From contig JAEWAK010000017.1 of NCBI GenBank assembly GCA_023391695.1, positions 72,241 to 136,240 of the forward strand: DNA of 64,000 bases, in the 5' to 3' direction. The notes under the pieces are model-generated. The model saw only the letters and a list, made by a program, of their open reading frames with translations, was not told the DNA's origin and did not search any database. Below are positions 52,694-62,464 of this stretch, one piece after another. Numbering within the stretch: the stretch's first letter is position 1; every line of letters begins with the position of its first letter. Made by a program: the position numbers and the translations under genes. Source of the DNA: Bacillota bacterium. GTDB lineage: Bacteria > Bacillota > Clostridia > Lachnospirales > Lachnospiraceae.

Positions 52694-54268
52694 ATGGACA
52701 GTCAGAAAATTATTTTATCCATGAGGCATATCGAAAAGAAGTTTCCGGGAGTAGCCGCACTTAATCATGTTGATTTTACATTAAGGGCAGGGGAAATCCA
52801 CGCTCTCATGGGAGAAAACGGAGCAGGGAAATCAACCCTGATTAAAGTGCTGACCGGTGTTGAGGAATTTGAGGCAGGGGAAATTTGCATTGAGGGTATC
52901 GGGCACCCGGTCATAAATAAGTCTCCCCAGGAGGCCCAGGGGAATGGGATCAGTACCGTATATCAGGAAGTAAATCTCTGCCCTAATTTATCGGTAGCTG
53001 AGAATATATTTATCGGCCGGGAGCCGAAAAAAAGAGGAAGAATCGACTGGAAGACCATACAGGCCAAAGCCAGGGAAATCATGAAGGATTTTAATATCAA
53101 CCTGGATGTTACCAAAGCATTGGAAAATTATTCCGTTGCCATCCAGCAGATGGTTGCCATAGCAAGGGCTGTGGATATCTCTGCCAAAGTACTGATACTG
53201 GATGAACCTACCTCCAGTCTGGATGAGTCTGAGGTAGCAAAACTGTTTTCCGTAATGAAAAAATTAAAGGAAAAGGGCCTTGGAATTATTTTTGTCACCC
53301 ATTTTATTGAGCAGGTTTATGAAATCTGCGACCGGATTACCGTACTTCGAAACGGTAAACTGGTAGGGGAGTATGAGATTGCCAGTTTACCAAGGGTCCA
53401 ATTGGTAGCTAAAATGCTTGGGAAAGAGTTTAATGATCTGGCGGCCATCAAAGTTTTAGACAATCCCGATGAAAATAAGGAGGAAAAGGAGTTGCTCCTG
53501 GAGGCGGAGGGTCTAGGCCATACCGGTACGATCAAACCTTTTTGCCTGTCCATCCACAAGGGAGAGGTGGTGGGGCTGTCCGGGCTTTTGGGTTCCGGAC
53601 GTTCCGAACTTGCGCGGGCCTTATATGGGGCTGACAAACCGGATAAGGGCGAGTTAAGAATAAAAGGGAAAAAGACCGTGGTAAATGCCCCCATAGATGC
53701 CATGAAAGCAGGTATGGCCTATCTGCCTGAAAACCGGATAGCAGAGGGAATTATATCGGATTTATCGGTTAGAGAGAACCTTATCATAGCCCTTCAGGCG
53801 AAACAGGGCCTGTTCCGGTTGATCGGGAAAAGTAACCAGGAAGCATTTGCCGATAAATACATAGAAATGTTGAATATTATAACTGCTGACAGGGAAGTAC
53901 CCGTTAAGAAGTTAAGCGGAGGCAACCAGCAGAAGGTAATTCTGGGAAGGTGGCTGCTTACCGATCCGGAGTTTTTAATTCTGGATGAACCCACCAGAGG
54001 GATTGATGTAGGTACCAAGACGGAAATTCAGAAATTAGTGCTAAAACTGGCAGAGGAAGGGAAAGCAGTCATGTTCATTTCTTCAGAAATCGAAGAAATG
54101 TTGCGTGTCTGCTCACGAATGGTGATTATGAGGGACGGATGCAAGGCAGGTGAACTAAACGAAGGCCATCTTGGCCAGGCGGAAATTATGAAAGCCATAG
54201 CCGGAGGCAGCCAGGCGGAACAGTCAGGTTCTTCCAATCGGGAGCAGTCAGGAGGCGGGCATGAATAA
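52694..54268 (+). CDS. ytfR: YtfR-like sugar ABC transporter, ATP-binding protein
   Basis: 524 residues with two ABC cassettes. The first has GENGAGKST (Walker A), VYQEVNLCPNLSV and LILDEPTSSLDE (Walker B), with a degenerate signature (YSVAIQQM). The second has LLGSGRSEL and the signature LSGGNQQKV with ILDEPTRGIDVG. Layout as in RbsA/YtfR. GGGAGG precedes the ATG. Overlaps the first permease gene by eight bases. The C-terminal tail (GGSQAEQSGSSNREQSGG) is low complexity. Confidence 0.93.
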   Translation: MDSQKIILSMRHIEKKFPGVAALNHVDFTLRAGEIHALMGENGAGKSTLIKVLTGVEEFEAGEICIEGIGHPVINKSPQEAQGNGISTVYQEVNLCPNLSVAENIFIGREPKKRGRIDWKTIQAKAREIMKDFNINLDVTKALENYSVAIQQMVAIARAVDISAKVLILDEPTSSLDESEVAKLFSVMKKLKEKGLGIIFVTHFIEQVYEICDRITVLRNGKLVGEYEIASLPRVQLVAKMLGKEFNDLAAIKVLDNPDENKEEKELLLEAEGLGHTGTIKPFCLSIHKGEVVGLSGLLGSGRSELARALYGADKPDKGELRIKGKKTVVNAPIDAMKAGMAYLPENRIAEGIISDLSVRENLIIALQAKQGLFRLIGKSNQEAFADKYIEMLNIITADREVPVKKLSGGNQQKVILGRWLLTDPEFLILDEPTRGIDVGTKTEIQKLVLKLAEEGKAVMFISSEIEEMLRVCSRMVIMRDGCKAGELNEGHLGQAEIMKAIAGGSQAEQSGSSNREQSGGGHE

Positions 54269-55325
54269 TATAAAATCCTTATGGAAAAAAATGACCGGTG
54301 CCCGGTTATTTTTACCGATCTTTTGTTTGATCCTTGTTTTGATTATTAATTTAATAAAGACCCCTGCCTTTTTTCATATAACCATAAAGAACGGTATATT
54401 ATACGGGTATATCATTGATATTATCAATCGGTCCAGTGAACTGATTATATTGGCTGTGGGAATGACACTGGTGGTAGCGGCCTCCGGGGGGACGGACATA
54501 TCGGTAGGCGCAGTCAGTGCCCTGTCGGGAGCAGTTTGTGTCTATGCCCTGGTAGGCAGCAGCAGTGCCTCGGATTACCGGATGCCCTATTTTGCCGCCC
54601 TTTTACTGGCTGCCCTGACAGGAATCCTCTGCGGGGCCTGGAATGGATTTTTAGTTGCCAAACTTAAAATACAGCCCATGGTTGCAACGCTTATTTTATT
54701 TACGGCCGGCAGAGGAATTGCCCAGGTATTGACCCGGGGATTTATCCTGTATGTGAGAGCGGACCAGTTTAAATATTTAGGTAATTCCATACCCGGTGTG
54801 CCCCTTCCAACCCCCATATTTCTTGCATTTTTCGTGGTGGCGGTTACCGCCTTCATCCTGAAAAAAACAGCCCTTGGGTTATACATACAGACGGTTGGAA
54901 TCAATGCAAAAGCAGCCAGGCTGGTGGGGCTCAATTCCTCTTTTATTCAATTTTTATCCTATACCTTCTGCGGTTTGTGTGCAGGCATTGCGGGGATGAT
55001 TATAACTTCGAGAGTATATTCCATAGATGCCAATAACGCAGGTCTTAATCTGGAACTGGATGCCATTCTGGCAGTTGCCATCGGCGGAAACAGTCTGGGG
55101 GGCGGCAAATTTTCCCTGACCGGCAGTGTAATCGGAGCCATTACCATTCAGGCCCTGACGACCTCGTTATATGCCATGAAAGTAACGGCGGACCAGCTTC
55201 CGGTATATAAAGCGGTGGTCGTTATCATAATTGTGGCCCTCCAGTCACCGGAGCTAAAGAGGATGTATCATAATGTACGAAAAAACAATGTACATAAGGT
55301 CACAGGAAAGAAGGTAACAGAATGA
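54261..55325 (+). CDS. ytfT: YtfT-like sugar ABC transporter permease
   Basis: 354 residues, about eight to ten membrane segments, BPD_transp_2 family. Signatures are LAVGMTLVVAASGGTDISVGAVSALSG, RLVGLNSSFIQFLSYTFCGL and AVAIGGNSLGGGKFSLTGSVIGA. First of two distinct permeases, as in YtfT-YjfF. Overlaps the ATPase gene upstream and the second permease (ATGA at 55322). Confidence 0.92.
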   Translation: MNNIKSLWKKMTGARLFLPIFCLILVLIINLIKTPAFFHITIKNGILYGYIIDIINRSSELIILAVGMTLVVAASGGTDISVGAVSALSGAVCVYALVGSSSASDYRMPYFAALLLAALTGILCGAWNGFLVAKLKIQPMVATLILFTAGRGIAQVLTRGFILYVRADQFKYLGNSIPGVPLPTPIFLAFFVVAVTAFILKKTALGLYIQTVGINAKAARLVGLNSSFIQFLSYTFCGLCAGIAGMIITSRVYSIDANNAGLNLELDAILAVAIGGNSLGGGKFSLTGSVIGAITIQALTTSLYAMKVTADQLPVYKAVVVIIIVALQSPELKRMYHNVRKNNVHKVTGKKVTE

Positions 55326-56353
55326 AATTTAAAAAATTCAAACCGGATTCCAATACTTCTTTGCTGCTTATTACCATAACATTATTTTTCCTTATGTACG
55401 GTGCGGGAATCTTTGTTTTTCAGGACAGAAACTTTGGAAATCTGCAGGTGTTTTTAAATCTTTTTATCAGTAATGCAGGACTCATTGTCGCGGCAGTGGG
55501 AATGACCATGGTACTGATAACGGGAGGGATAGATATATCCATCGGGTCCGTGGTGGCAATGACTTGTATGCTCTTAGCCTGGATGATGGAAAAGAAAGGA
55601 ATCGGGGCAGTCCCTGCCATTTTGCTCGTACTGGCGGTTGGCATTGTATTTGGATTTGTTCAGGGCTGGCTGATTGCGTATCTGAAAATCCAGCCCTTTA
55701 TTGTAACCCTGGCGGGTATGTTTTTTGCCAGGGGTATGACAGCCGTTATCAGTACAGAGATGATTACCATAAAAAACGAAACGTTCTTAGCAATGGCAGG
55801 TGCCAAAATGTATTTCCCTTTTGGGGGGACAGTCAACCGGAAAGGGGTCCTGGTACAGCCTTATATCTATCCCAGTGTGGTAATTGGCATAGCTGTCCTG
55901 GTATTGATTTACTTATTACTCAAATATACGAAATTCGGCCGTTCCATATATGCAGTGGGCGGAAATGAGCAATCCGCATTGTTAATGGGACTGAATGTAA
56001 AAAGTACAAAATTGAAAGTTTATATTGTAAATGGTTTTCTGGCTGCCCTGGCCGGTTTTGTATTCTGCTTGAATACCAGCGGCGGTTTCGTTGAACAGGC
56101 CAAAGGTTTTGAGATGGAGGCTATTGCTTCTGCCGTTATCGGAGGCACACTCCTTACAGGCGGTGTGGGCAATGTGATAGGCAGCCTGTTCGGGGTATTA
56201 ATTAAGGGAACCATTGAAACTTTTATAACTTTTCAGGGAACCTTATCCTCCTGGTGGACGAAAATTGTAATTGCCGCTTTACTGTGCTTTTTTATTGTAC
56301 TGCAGAGTATATTTGCAGCTGCCAAGGGAAAGTTACGGGGCAGGAATGGGTGA
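55322..56353 (+). CDS. yjfF: YjfF-like sugar ABC transporter permease
   Basis: 343 residues of the same family: GLIVAAVGMTMVLITGGIDISIGSVVAM, GLNVKSTKLKVYIVNGFLAALAG and EAIASAVIGGTLLTGGVGNVIGSLFG. It overlaps ytfT by four bases (ATGA). With ytfQRT it completes a four-component furanose-type importer. Confidence 0.92.
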   Translation: MKFKKFKPDSNTSLLLITITLFFLMYGAGIFVFQDRNFGNLQVFLNLFISNAGLIVAAVGMTMVLITGGIDISIGSVVAMTCMLLAWMMEKKGIGAVPAILLVLAVGIVFGFVQGWLIAYLKIQPFIVTLAGMFFARGMTAVISTEMITIKNETFLAMAGAKMYFPFGGTVNRKGVLVQPYIYPSVVIGIAVLVLIYLLLKYTKFGRSIYAVGGNEQSALLMGLNVKSTKLKVYIVNGFLAALAGFVFCLNTSGGFVEQAKGFEMEAIASAVIGGTLLTGGVGNVIGSLFGVLIKGTIETFITFQGTLSSWWTKIVIAALLCFFIVLQSIFAAAKGKLRGRNG

Positions 56354-56396
56354 TATGGCCGGAATGTATCAGCAGAATATGACTTCTTAAATTTAA

Positions 56397-56430
56397 GGAG
56401 GTGACGCGGTTTCTTAAAAGCGGCACCTCC
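56397..56430 (+). terminator. Terminator of the ytf-type operon
   Basis: GGAGGTG-A-CGC...GCG-G-CACCTCC followed by AATTTTT. A second hairpin TGTCAC-TGAAA-GTGACA lies at about 56509-56525, in the 3' convergent region. Confidence 0.85.
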
Positions 56431-56576
56431 AATTTTTGGTGTATTGGAGAATACTATATATAATATAAAGCCTCCGGGAAAGAAGCGCAGGGTGCACCAG
56501 TGTAAAATTGTCACTGAAAGTGACAGCGCGCCAGCGTCAAAGTCTGATTCTAATAACTCTTTAAATTTTTACTTAG

Positions 56577-57560
56577 TTAAGAGTACAGTTTATATTTATG
56601 ACGGTATTCTGAGGGGGAAATAGAATAACATTCTTTAAAACGTTTCGTAAACCAGGTCTGATTACTGCAGCCAACAAGTTCAATAATTTCCGATATGGAC
56701 TTCTCTGTTTCGGTTAAAAGCTGGCAGGCTTTTAAGAAGCGGAAAGTATGAAGCAGTTCAGAAAAGCTGCTACCGGAATATTTCTTTATAACGGTTGAAA
56801 GATAAGCACAACTGTAATTAAAATGTTCAGCCAGATCTTTTAAGGTTATGGTATTATAATGCTCATAGATATAATCCGTTATTTCTGTAATTTTATATTT
56901 TTTCAATTCCAGTTTGCTGGAAGCTACCAGCTTACTCCCATAAGCTCTCGCCAATTCTATCAGCAGGGAAGAAAATAGGAATCCAAGCATCTCTTCCTTG
57001 TGTATCTTTTTTCCATAACTTTCATATATAACATGCTCAATCAGATCCAGGTAAGAATTATCTGCCGCATTGCGAAACAATACATAATTATCTTTATTCC
57101 TCTGGTTCTCCATGGACTTTAGAAAAAAATCAAATAAATATTCCCTGTTTGGCAGGTAAGCAAGGCGGAAATATATGCTGTTAAAAAAAGCAGGTGTAGC
57201 TAATATATTAAAAATAATATTCTCGGTAATATCACCTACCTCAATGGTATGTTTGGCCTGCAGGTTAAGCAGGCACATATCTCCGGCTTCCATCTCGATA
57301 GGGATTGAATCTATACACATTTTACATTTTCCACGGTAAACATATACAAATTCGAAAAAATCGTGTTTATGCATACCCAGATTACCGCTTAACGGATGAG
57401 GGTAGATAATGACAGGGCCTTTTTCATCGGTAAGGGAATTCCACTTTAGTGCATAGTCCGGCGGGAGATTACTGGGGTCAGCCATGTAATCCGGAGGATT
57501 TTTAGTAAAATTTTCAGCGAGTCGGCTGCAATCATTATAAAAATACTTTGTTAAATCCAT
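56577..57560 (-). CDS. AraC-family regulator with N-terminal cupin domain
   Basis: 327 residues from the ATG at 57560, six bases after AAGGGAG. The cupin-type sensor (HKHDFFEFVYVYRGK, MEAGDMCLLNLQAKH) is at about 55-125, and the AraC HTH at the C-terminus (LKDLAEHFNYSCAYLSTVIKKYSG and IIELVGCSNQTWFTKRFKE). Divergent from the GPH symporter and rhamnosidase genes, which it probably controls in response to a sugar. The 292-nt intergenic spacer is A-rich. Confidence 0.92.
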   Translation of the reverse strand: MDLTKYFYNDCSRLAENFTKNPPDYMADPSNLPPDYALKWNSLTDEKGPVIIYPHPLSGNLGMHKHDFFEFVYVYRGKCKMCIDSIPIEMEAGDMCLLNLQAKHTIEVGDITENIIFNILATPAFFNSIYFRLAYLPNREYLFDFFLKSMENQRNKDNYVLFRNAADNSYLDLIEHVIYESYGKKIHKEEMLGFLFSSLLIELARAYGSKLVASSKLELKKYKITEITDYIYEHYNTITLKDLAEHFNYSCAYLSTVIKKYSGSSFSELLHTFRFLKACQLLTETEKSISEIIELVGCSNQTWFTKRFKECYSISPSEYRHKYKLYS

Positions 57561-57852
57561 TTTGTTCTCCCTTGCTAATGAATTAATTGTTACCCATATT
57601 ATATCACAATGGAACCGGCAGAATAACAAAAAAGTGAAGTAAATTTGTTAAAATATAATCATTTGATATAAAACACAGAATGAAATGATGCTGAAAAGTG
57701 ATAAAAAAAAGAATAATATATAAATGTAGATGAGACAAACTGAAAAAATACAGCAAAATATATAAAAGGAGGGATGTATAAATATCAGTGCTGCATTAAA
57801 TTTACATTTGCCAGGAGAAGAGATTAACGGAAAAGACATGGGAGGGTTTACG

Positions 57853-59247
57853 ATGAACAATGAAAAGCTACAAAAAATGAAATGGAAAGAAAAAACAGCT
57901 TTTGGTATGGCAAACATAGGGAATATTCCAATAATGACTCTGGTCGGCAGTTATCTGCTCATTTTCTATACGGATGTTGCAGGATTGAATCCGGCTGCCG
58001 TTGCAACACTTTTTATTGTTGCCAGAGTTTTAGACGGAGTAAATGACCCGATTATGGGATTTATAATTGATCATCTGCCCAAAAGCAAAATGGGACGTTT
58101 TCGCCCATATTTAATTATAGGTGTTATTTTATGCTCCATTAATTATATGCTGTTATGGTTTGGTCCGCTGCTGTTCTCAGGGATTAAGCTTATTATTGTT
58201 TATATTACATACCTGTTAATCGGAATTACCTTTGATATGATGGATATCCCCCTTAATGCTATGATTCCGGTTATGACTGATGATGAGAAAGAAAGAGGAA
58301 GCTTAAGTACTATAAAAGGCGCATGTTATATGACAGGAGCACTTGTTATCGGAATGGCTGCCCCTATGATTCTTAAGAGTTTCGGTAATACAGCAAAAGG
58401 ATATTTGGTATTAGTAGGCGGTGCTGTAACGATTGTATTATTATTTTCCATTATTGGCGCTTTAGGGATCAGGGAAAGGGTGCAGCCAATTGAAGAAGAA
58501 AAATATAAATTAAAGGAGTTGTTTCCTATAATGGGACAAAGACCGGTAATGATCAGTTTTGCAGTATCGCTTCTGTTTGGTATCGGTGGAACCGTTGCAA
58601 ATTCCAGTAATATTTATTTTGTTACATATGTCCTCAATAACAGGTTTGATGTATTGAGTATGTTCAGCTTTTTATCTATGGCGGGAATGTTTGCCGGCAT
58701 GTTTTTAGCCGGAAAGCTGATAAATAAAATCGGTAAGAAAGCTGTATATAGCGGAAGCCTTGTTCTATATGGAGTATTCCTGCTGATTCGCTTGTTCAAT
58801 GTAACGTCGATCCCACTCATTTATATATCTTCCGTTCTTACAGGTATAGGAAGCGGCGGAATGATGACGCTATCCTATGGAATTCAGGCGGATAATGTGG
58901 ATTATATTGAGTATAAGAAAGGGATACGCGCGGAGGGAGCATTGGCCTCTCTTAATTCTTTCGTTATAAAAGCCGGACAGGGGATAGGCGGTGCCGTACC
59001 CGGTTATATATTAGCAATCACCGGATATACGGCGAATCAGGTACAACCGGGTAGTGCAATCTGCGGTATTGTGGCAGCGACCATCATTATTCCGGCAGTT
59101 ATCTATGTATTGGGAGGATTGATATTCGGTTTTGGTTACAACTTAGATAAAGTTAAACTGGATGAAATTATCCAGGGACTTCGCTTAAGAAGAGAAAAGA
59201 AATGGAATGAGATGAATGAGAGCTCAGAATGTAATGCAGAAAAGTAG
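57853..59247 (+). CDS. GPH-family sugar:cation symporter (MFS)
   Basis: 464 residues from the ATG at 57853 after GGGAGGGTT. Twelve predicted helices and the GPH hallmarks: KEKTAFGMANIGN, DGVNDPIMGFIID with KMGRFRPYL, and the central LFPIMGQRPVM loop. These proteins import glycosides, pentosides or hexuronides. Lies 53 nt upstream of the rhamnosidase-like gene, so it may import the product or a rhamnoside. Confidence 0.92.
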   Translation: MNNEKLQKMKWKEKTAFGMANIGNIPIMTLVGSYLLIFYTDVAGLNPAAVATLFIVARVLDGVNDPIMGFIIDHLPKSKMGRFRPYLIIGVILCSINYMLLWFGPLLFSGIKLIIVYITYLLIGITFDMMDIPLNAMIPVMTDDEKERGSLSTIKGACYMTGALVIGMAAPMILKSFGNTAKGYLVLVGGAVTIVLLFSIIGALGIRERVQPIEEEKYKLKELFPIMGQRPVMISFAVSLLFGIGGTVANSSNIYFVTYVLNNRFDVLSMFSFLSMAGMFAGMFLAGKLINKIGKKAVYSGSLVLYGVFLLIRLFNVTSIPLIYISSVLTGIGSGGMMTLSYGIQADNVDYIEYKKGIRAEGALASLNSFVIKAGQGIGGAVPGYILAITGYTANQVQPGSAICGIVAATIIIPAVIYVLGGLIFGFGYNLDKVKLDEIIQGLRLRREKKWNEMNESSECNAEK

Positions 59248-59300
59248 TTCAAAAATAATTGTTTCCAATTGTTTATAACAAGATTGAAAGGGAGAAATAT

Positions 59301-62300
59301 ATGGGAATATCAAAAGAACAATTACAAAATCCGGAGATTTGTTACCGTCCGGAAGTACGCTGGTGGCTGGCAGAAGGGTTTCATACGGATGAAACTTTAA
59401 AAAATGATATAAAAATGCTCTATGAAGCAGGATTTGGAGCAGCTGAATTTTTGGCTATGGGTGAAGCAGGAGCGGATTCTTCTATTTACGGCTGGGGTTC
59501 GGAAGAATGGGTACATGATTCCAACCTGGTTATTAAGGAGGCAACAAAACACAGGATGGGAGTAAGTTTTACCAGCGGTACGAACTGGTCCAATGCAAAT
59601 CTTACCACCATCGCACCGGATGATAAATCAGCGGCAAAAGAGCTGGATCTTACGGTAGAAACTGTGAAAGCTGGTGAAATACGTACCGGTAAATTGAAAA
59701 GGTGTGAAATCAAAATGCCGAATGTGAATGTACAGGAGCTGGTTGCCGTAGTGGCAGGTAAAATTATCGGCACGGATGGAGAGGCTAAGATTTTGGACGA
59801 ATCAAGTCTTATGGTCTTAACAGATTCTGTGTCAGAGGAATGTCTTACCTTTCAGGCACCTGTTGACAGCGATTATGAACTATTTACTTTCCGGATGCAT
59901 GGTACGGGTCAAACGGCGGAGCCTTCGGTAAGTATATCTTATACTTTAAATTATATTGACAGATATGGTGTTAACGCTCTGATTGACTATTGGAGAAAAG
60001 AAGTATTAAAGCCCGAATTGGTTCAAATGATTCAGGAAAACGGAAGAGTTATGATGTATATGGATTCCTTAGAGTTATCAACCTATGGAAAAGGCGGAAT
60101 CTTCTGGGGATATCATCTGTTGGAAGAATTTAAAATACGCAGGGGATATGATATTACACCTAATCTTCCCTTTCTTGTAAAACATTCACAGGGTATGATG
60201 ATACCGGGCATTTTTTACTACAAGGGAAAGGATAACACAAAAATTAGTAAGATCAGAAATGATTTTTATCAGACCTTAACAGACCTTTATATGGAAAATA
60301 TGCTGTGTCCTTTACAGGAATGGCTGCACAGTGCTGGAATAGAACTTAGGGCAGAAATTTCTTACGGTATGCCTTTTGAAATATCCCAGCCCGGAAAATA
60401 TGTGGATGGTGTTGAAACAGAGTCTCTGGAATTTGCTTCCCAAATTGATGCTTACCGAGGTCTGGCAGGAACGGCTCATCTTTACAACCGGCTGTTTTCC
60501 AGTGAAACAGGGGCGACATTATTTAATTATATGTTAGGATTGGATTTCTTTACCCAGATCATTTTTACCCAGTTTGCAGCAGGGATAAATAAGACAGTAC
60601 TTCATGGTTACTCCAGTATAGCCGGCTCAGAAGCATCTACCTACTGGCCGGGACATGAAGGAATGCTGCCGATTTTCTCCGAAAGATTCGGCTGCCGCCA
60701 GCCGGCTTTTAAGCATTATACGGACTGGACCGGCATGCTTGCCAGATACCAGATGATACTGCGTCAGGGAAAACCAAGGGTGGACATCGGTATTCTCCGT
60801 CTGGATTATGATTTTAATAATATGTATATGATGTATGGAAATGAAAAAGAAACCTATGAGCATAAGCTTATGAGGGCAAATGAAGGAATCTATTGGAAAG
60901 ATATGAAACTGCAGAATTCCGGATATACCTATGAATATTTTGCACCGCAGATCTTGGAAGAAGATATTGTTTATGAAAACGGACTGATTGCACCAAACGG
61001 CCCGGGATATCAGGCATTAATCATTTATCAGGAAGTTCTGCCCCTAAACAGTGCAAAACAGATTCTAGATTGGGCAAAGGAAGGTTTACCGGTTATTGTA
61101 GTTCATGGGGTTACGGAATCCTTAAGAATGGGAAAAGACAAGTTACATAATAAAGCAGCCTGTATGACACCATATCATGATGGTAAAGATGATGAATTAA
61201 AAGCAGTTATGAAAGAATTGCTTCACCTTAAAAATGTAGCGGAAGTATCTGATCAAAGTAAAACCAAAGAAACCCTGGCTGACTTAAATGTACTGCCCCG
61301 TGTATCTTTTGCCGAAGAGAATAAGAATATACTCACCTTTATGACAACGGAAGAAGATCAGGATTATCTGTACGTGTATAATTATATGTATACGGATAAA
61401 CAGGCATTTACGGTTCAATTAGATATCAAAGGATACGGTAAACCGTACAGGATTCACTGCTGGAGCGGAGAAATGGAAGAAATTCCGGTATATACACAGG
61501 AAAATGGTCGGACCGGGATTACCTTGACTCTTATGCCCGGAGAAGCAACTGTAATTTCATTGCATAAAAAGGAGAGGGATGCTGTTTATGCCGTATCATG
61601 TGACGCAGGTATTATAAAGCTGAAAGACGGAAAATACTTAATAGGTGCTTTAGAAAACGGTACTTATCACATTACGTTCAGTGACGGAACATCAGTTAAA
61701 AAAGAAATAAAGGTGTCCGAAAATATTTCATTGGAAGATTGGGAACTTGAAGTAGAAGACTGGAATGAGGGTGAAAAAGTTACGGTCACGGAAGACCGGG
61801 GACTTGGTATCGTAACAAAAGAAGTCTATTATAAAACCAAGAAAACCTGTATACCAGCCGGAAAAACAGCTCTAAAACCCTGGAAAGATATAGAAAGAGT
61901 TGGATGTGAAGTTTCAGGTATCGGTTTCTATACGACTAAAGTTAATCTGCCTGCGGATTGGTCAAAGAATAACGGTGCTATTTTAAAATTAAGCAGCACA
62001 TGCGGTAATTCTGCAGCCGTTTATGTTAATGGGATAAAAGCGACGGCATTTGATTTTGACCGTCTTGCAGTCGATATCAGTACGATGTTGAAACCGGGAA
62101 TTAATACTATTTTGGTAGAAGTATCCAGCACACTTAATAATCGTTTGTTAGCAAGAGGTTATTATGAGGAGAAAGCCAATCCTATGGCTCTTGTTGGAAG
62201 TGCCATAGCCGGCATAGACGAAGAGACGATGAAGGAAAGTATGGGAATGTTATTTTCCGGTTTTCCAAAAGCTGTTATTCAGGATTATGGTTTGACCGGT

Positions 62301-62339
62301 GAAGTTCTATTAATTACTTATACGTTGGAAGAAATCTAA
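59301..62339 (+). CDS. Glycoside hydrolase, GH106-like alpha-L-rhamnosidase
   Basis: 1012 residues from the ATG at 59301, preceded by GGGAG. It opens PEVRWWLAEGFHTDETLKNDIKMLYEAGFGAAEF, the family's RPWVWWxW...G-x-DLexM-GIGG pattern, and ends with a beta-sandwich carrying KVNLPADW and NTILVEVSSTLNNRL, as in large rhamnosidases with C-terminal galactose-binding-like folds. No signal peptide, so it acts on imported glycosides. Specificity for rhamnose is supported by the presence of rhaD, but the catalytic glutamates cannot be named with confidence. Confidence 0.72.
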   Translation: MGISKEQLQNPEICYRPEVRWWLAEGFHTDETLKNDIKMLYEAGFGAAEFLAMGEAGADSSIYGWGSEEWVHDSNLVIKEATKHRMGVSFTSGTNWSNANLTTIAPDDKSAAKELDLTVETVKAGEIRTGKLKRCEIKMPNVNVQELVAVVAGKIIGTDGEAKILDESSLMVLTDSVSEECLTFQAPVDSDYELFTFRMHGTGQTAEPSVSISYTLNYIDRYGVNALIDYWRKEVLKPELVQMIQENGRVMMYMDSLELSTYGKGGIFWGYHLLEEFKIRRGYDITPNLPFLVKHSQGMMIPGIFYYKGKDNTKISKIRNDFYQTLTDLYMENMLCPLQEWLHSAGIELRAEISYGMPFEISQPGKYVDGVETESLEFASQIDAYRGLAGTAHLYNRLFSSETGATLFNYMLGLDFFTQIIFTQFAAGINKTVLHGYSSIAGSEASTYWPGHEGMLPIFSERFGCRQPAFKHYTDWTGMLARYQMILRQGKPRVDIGILRLDYDFNNMYMMYGNEKETYEHKLMRANEGIYWKDMKLQNSGYTYEYFAPQILEEDIVYENGLIAPNGPGYQALIIYQEVLPLNSAKQILDWAKEGLPVIVVHGVTESLRMGKDKLHNKAACMTPYHDGKDDELKAVMKELLHLKNVAEVSDQSKTKETLADLNVLPRVSFAEENKNILTFMTTEEDQDYLYVYNYMYTDKQAFTVQLDIKGYGKPYRIHCWSGEMEEIPVYTQENGRTGITLTLMPGEATVISLHKKERDAVYAVSCDAGIIKLKDGKYLIGALENGTYHITFSDGTSVKKEIKVSENISLEDWELEVEDWNEGEKVTVTEDRGLGIVTKEVYYKTKKTCIPAGKTALKPWKDIERVGCEVSGIGFYTTKVNLPADWSKNNGAILKLSSTCGNSAAVYVNGIKATAFDFDRLAVDISTMLKPGINTILVEVSSTLNNRLLARGYYEEKANPMALVGSAIAGIDEETMKESMGMLFSGFPKAVIQDYGLTGEVLLITYTLEEI

Positions 62340-62388
62340 AATTTTGAGTATATAAAATATAAGTAATATGTACTTTTGCATCTAAAGC

Positions 62389-62447
62389 TTGACAGGTCAG
62401 GAGCCTTGCTGTATAATGAGCAAATACTCAATGAGTAATTACTCATT
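62389..62447 (+). promoter_or_regulatory. Promoter with tandem TetR-type operators
   Basis: TTGACA (62389-62394), 17 bp, TATAAT (62412-62417). TGAGCAAATACTCA (62417-62430) and TGAGTAATTACTCA (62432-62445) follow, the second within the 18-bp palindrome AATGAGTAATTACTCATT. Two half-site-compatible sites with centres 15 bp apart cover the start region, ideal for repression by the TetR protein encoded in the same operon. Confidence 0.8.
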
Positions 62448-62464
62448 AAATGGATGGTGATGAA

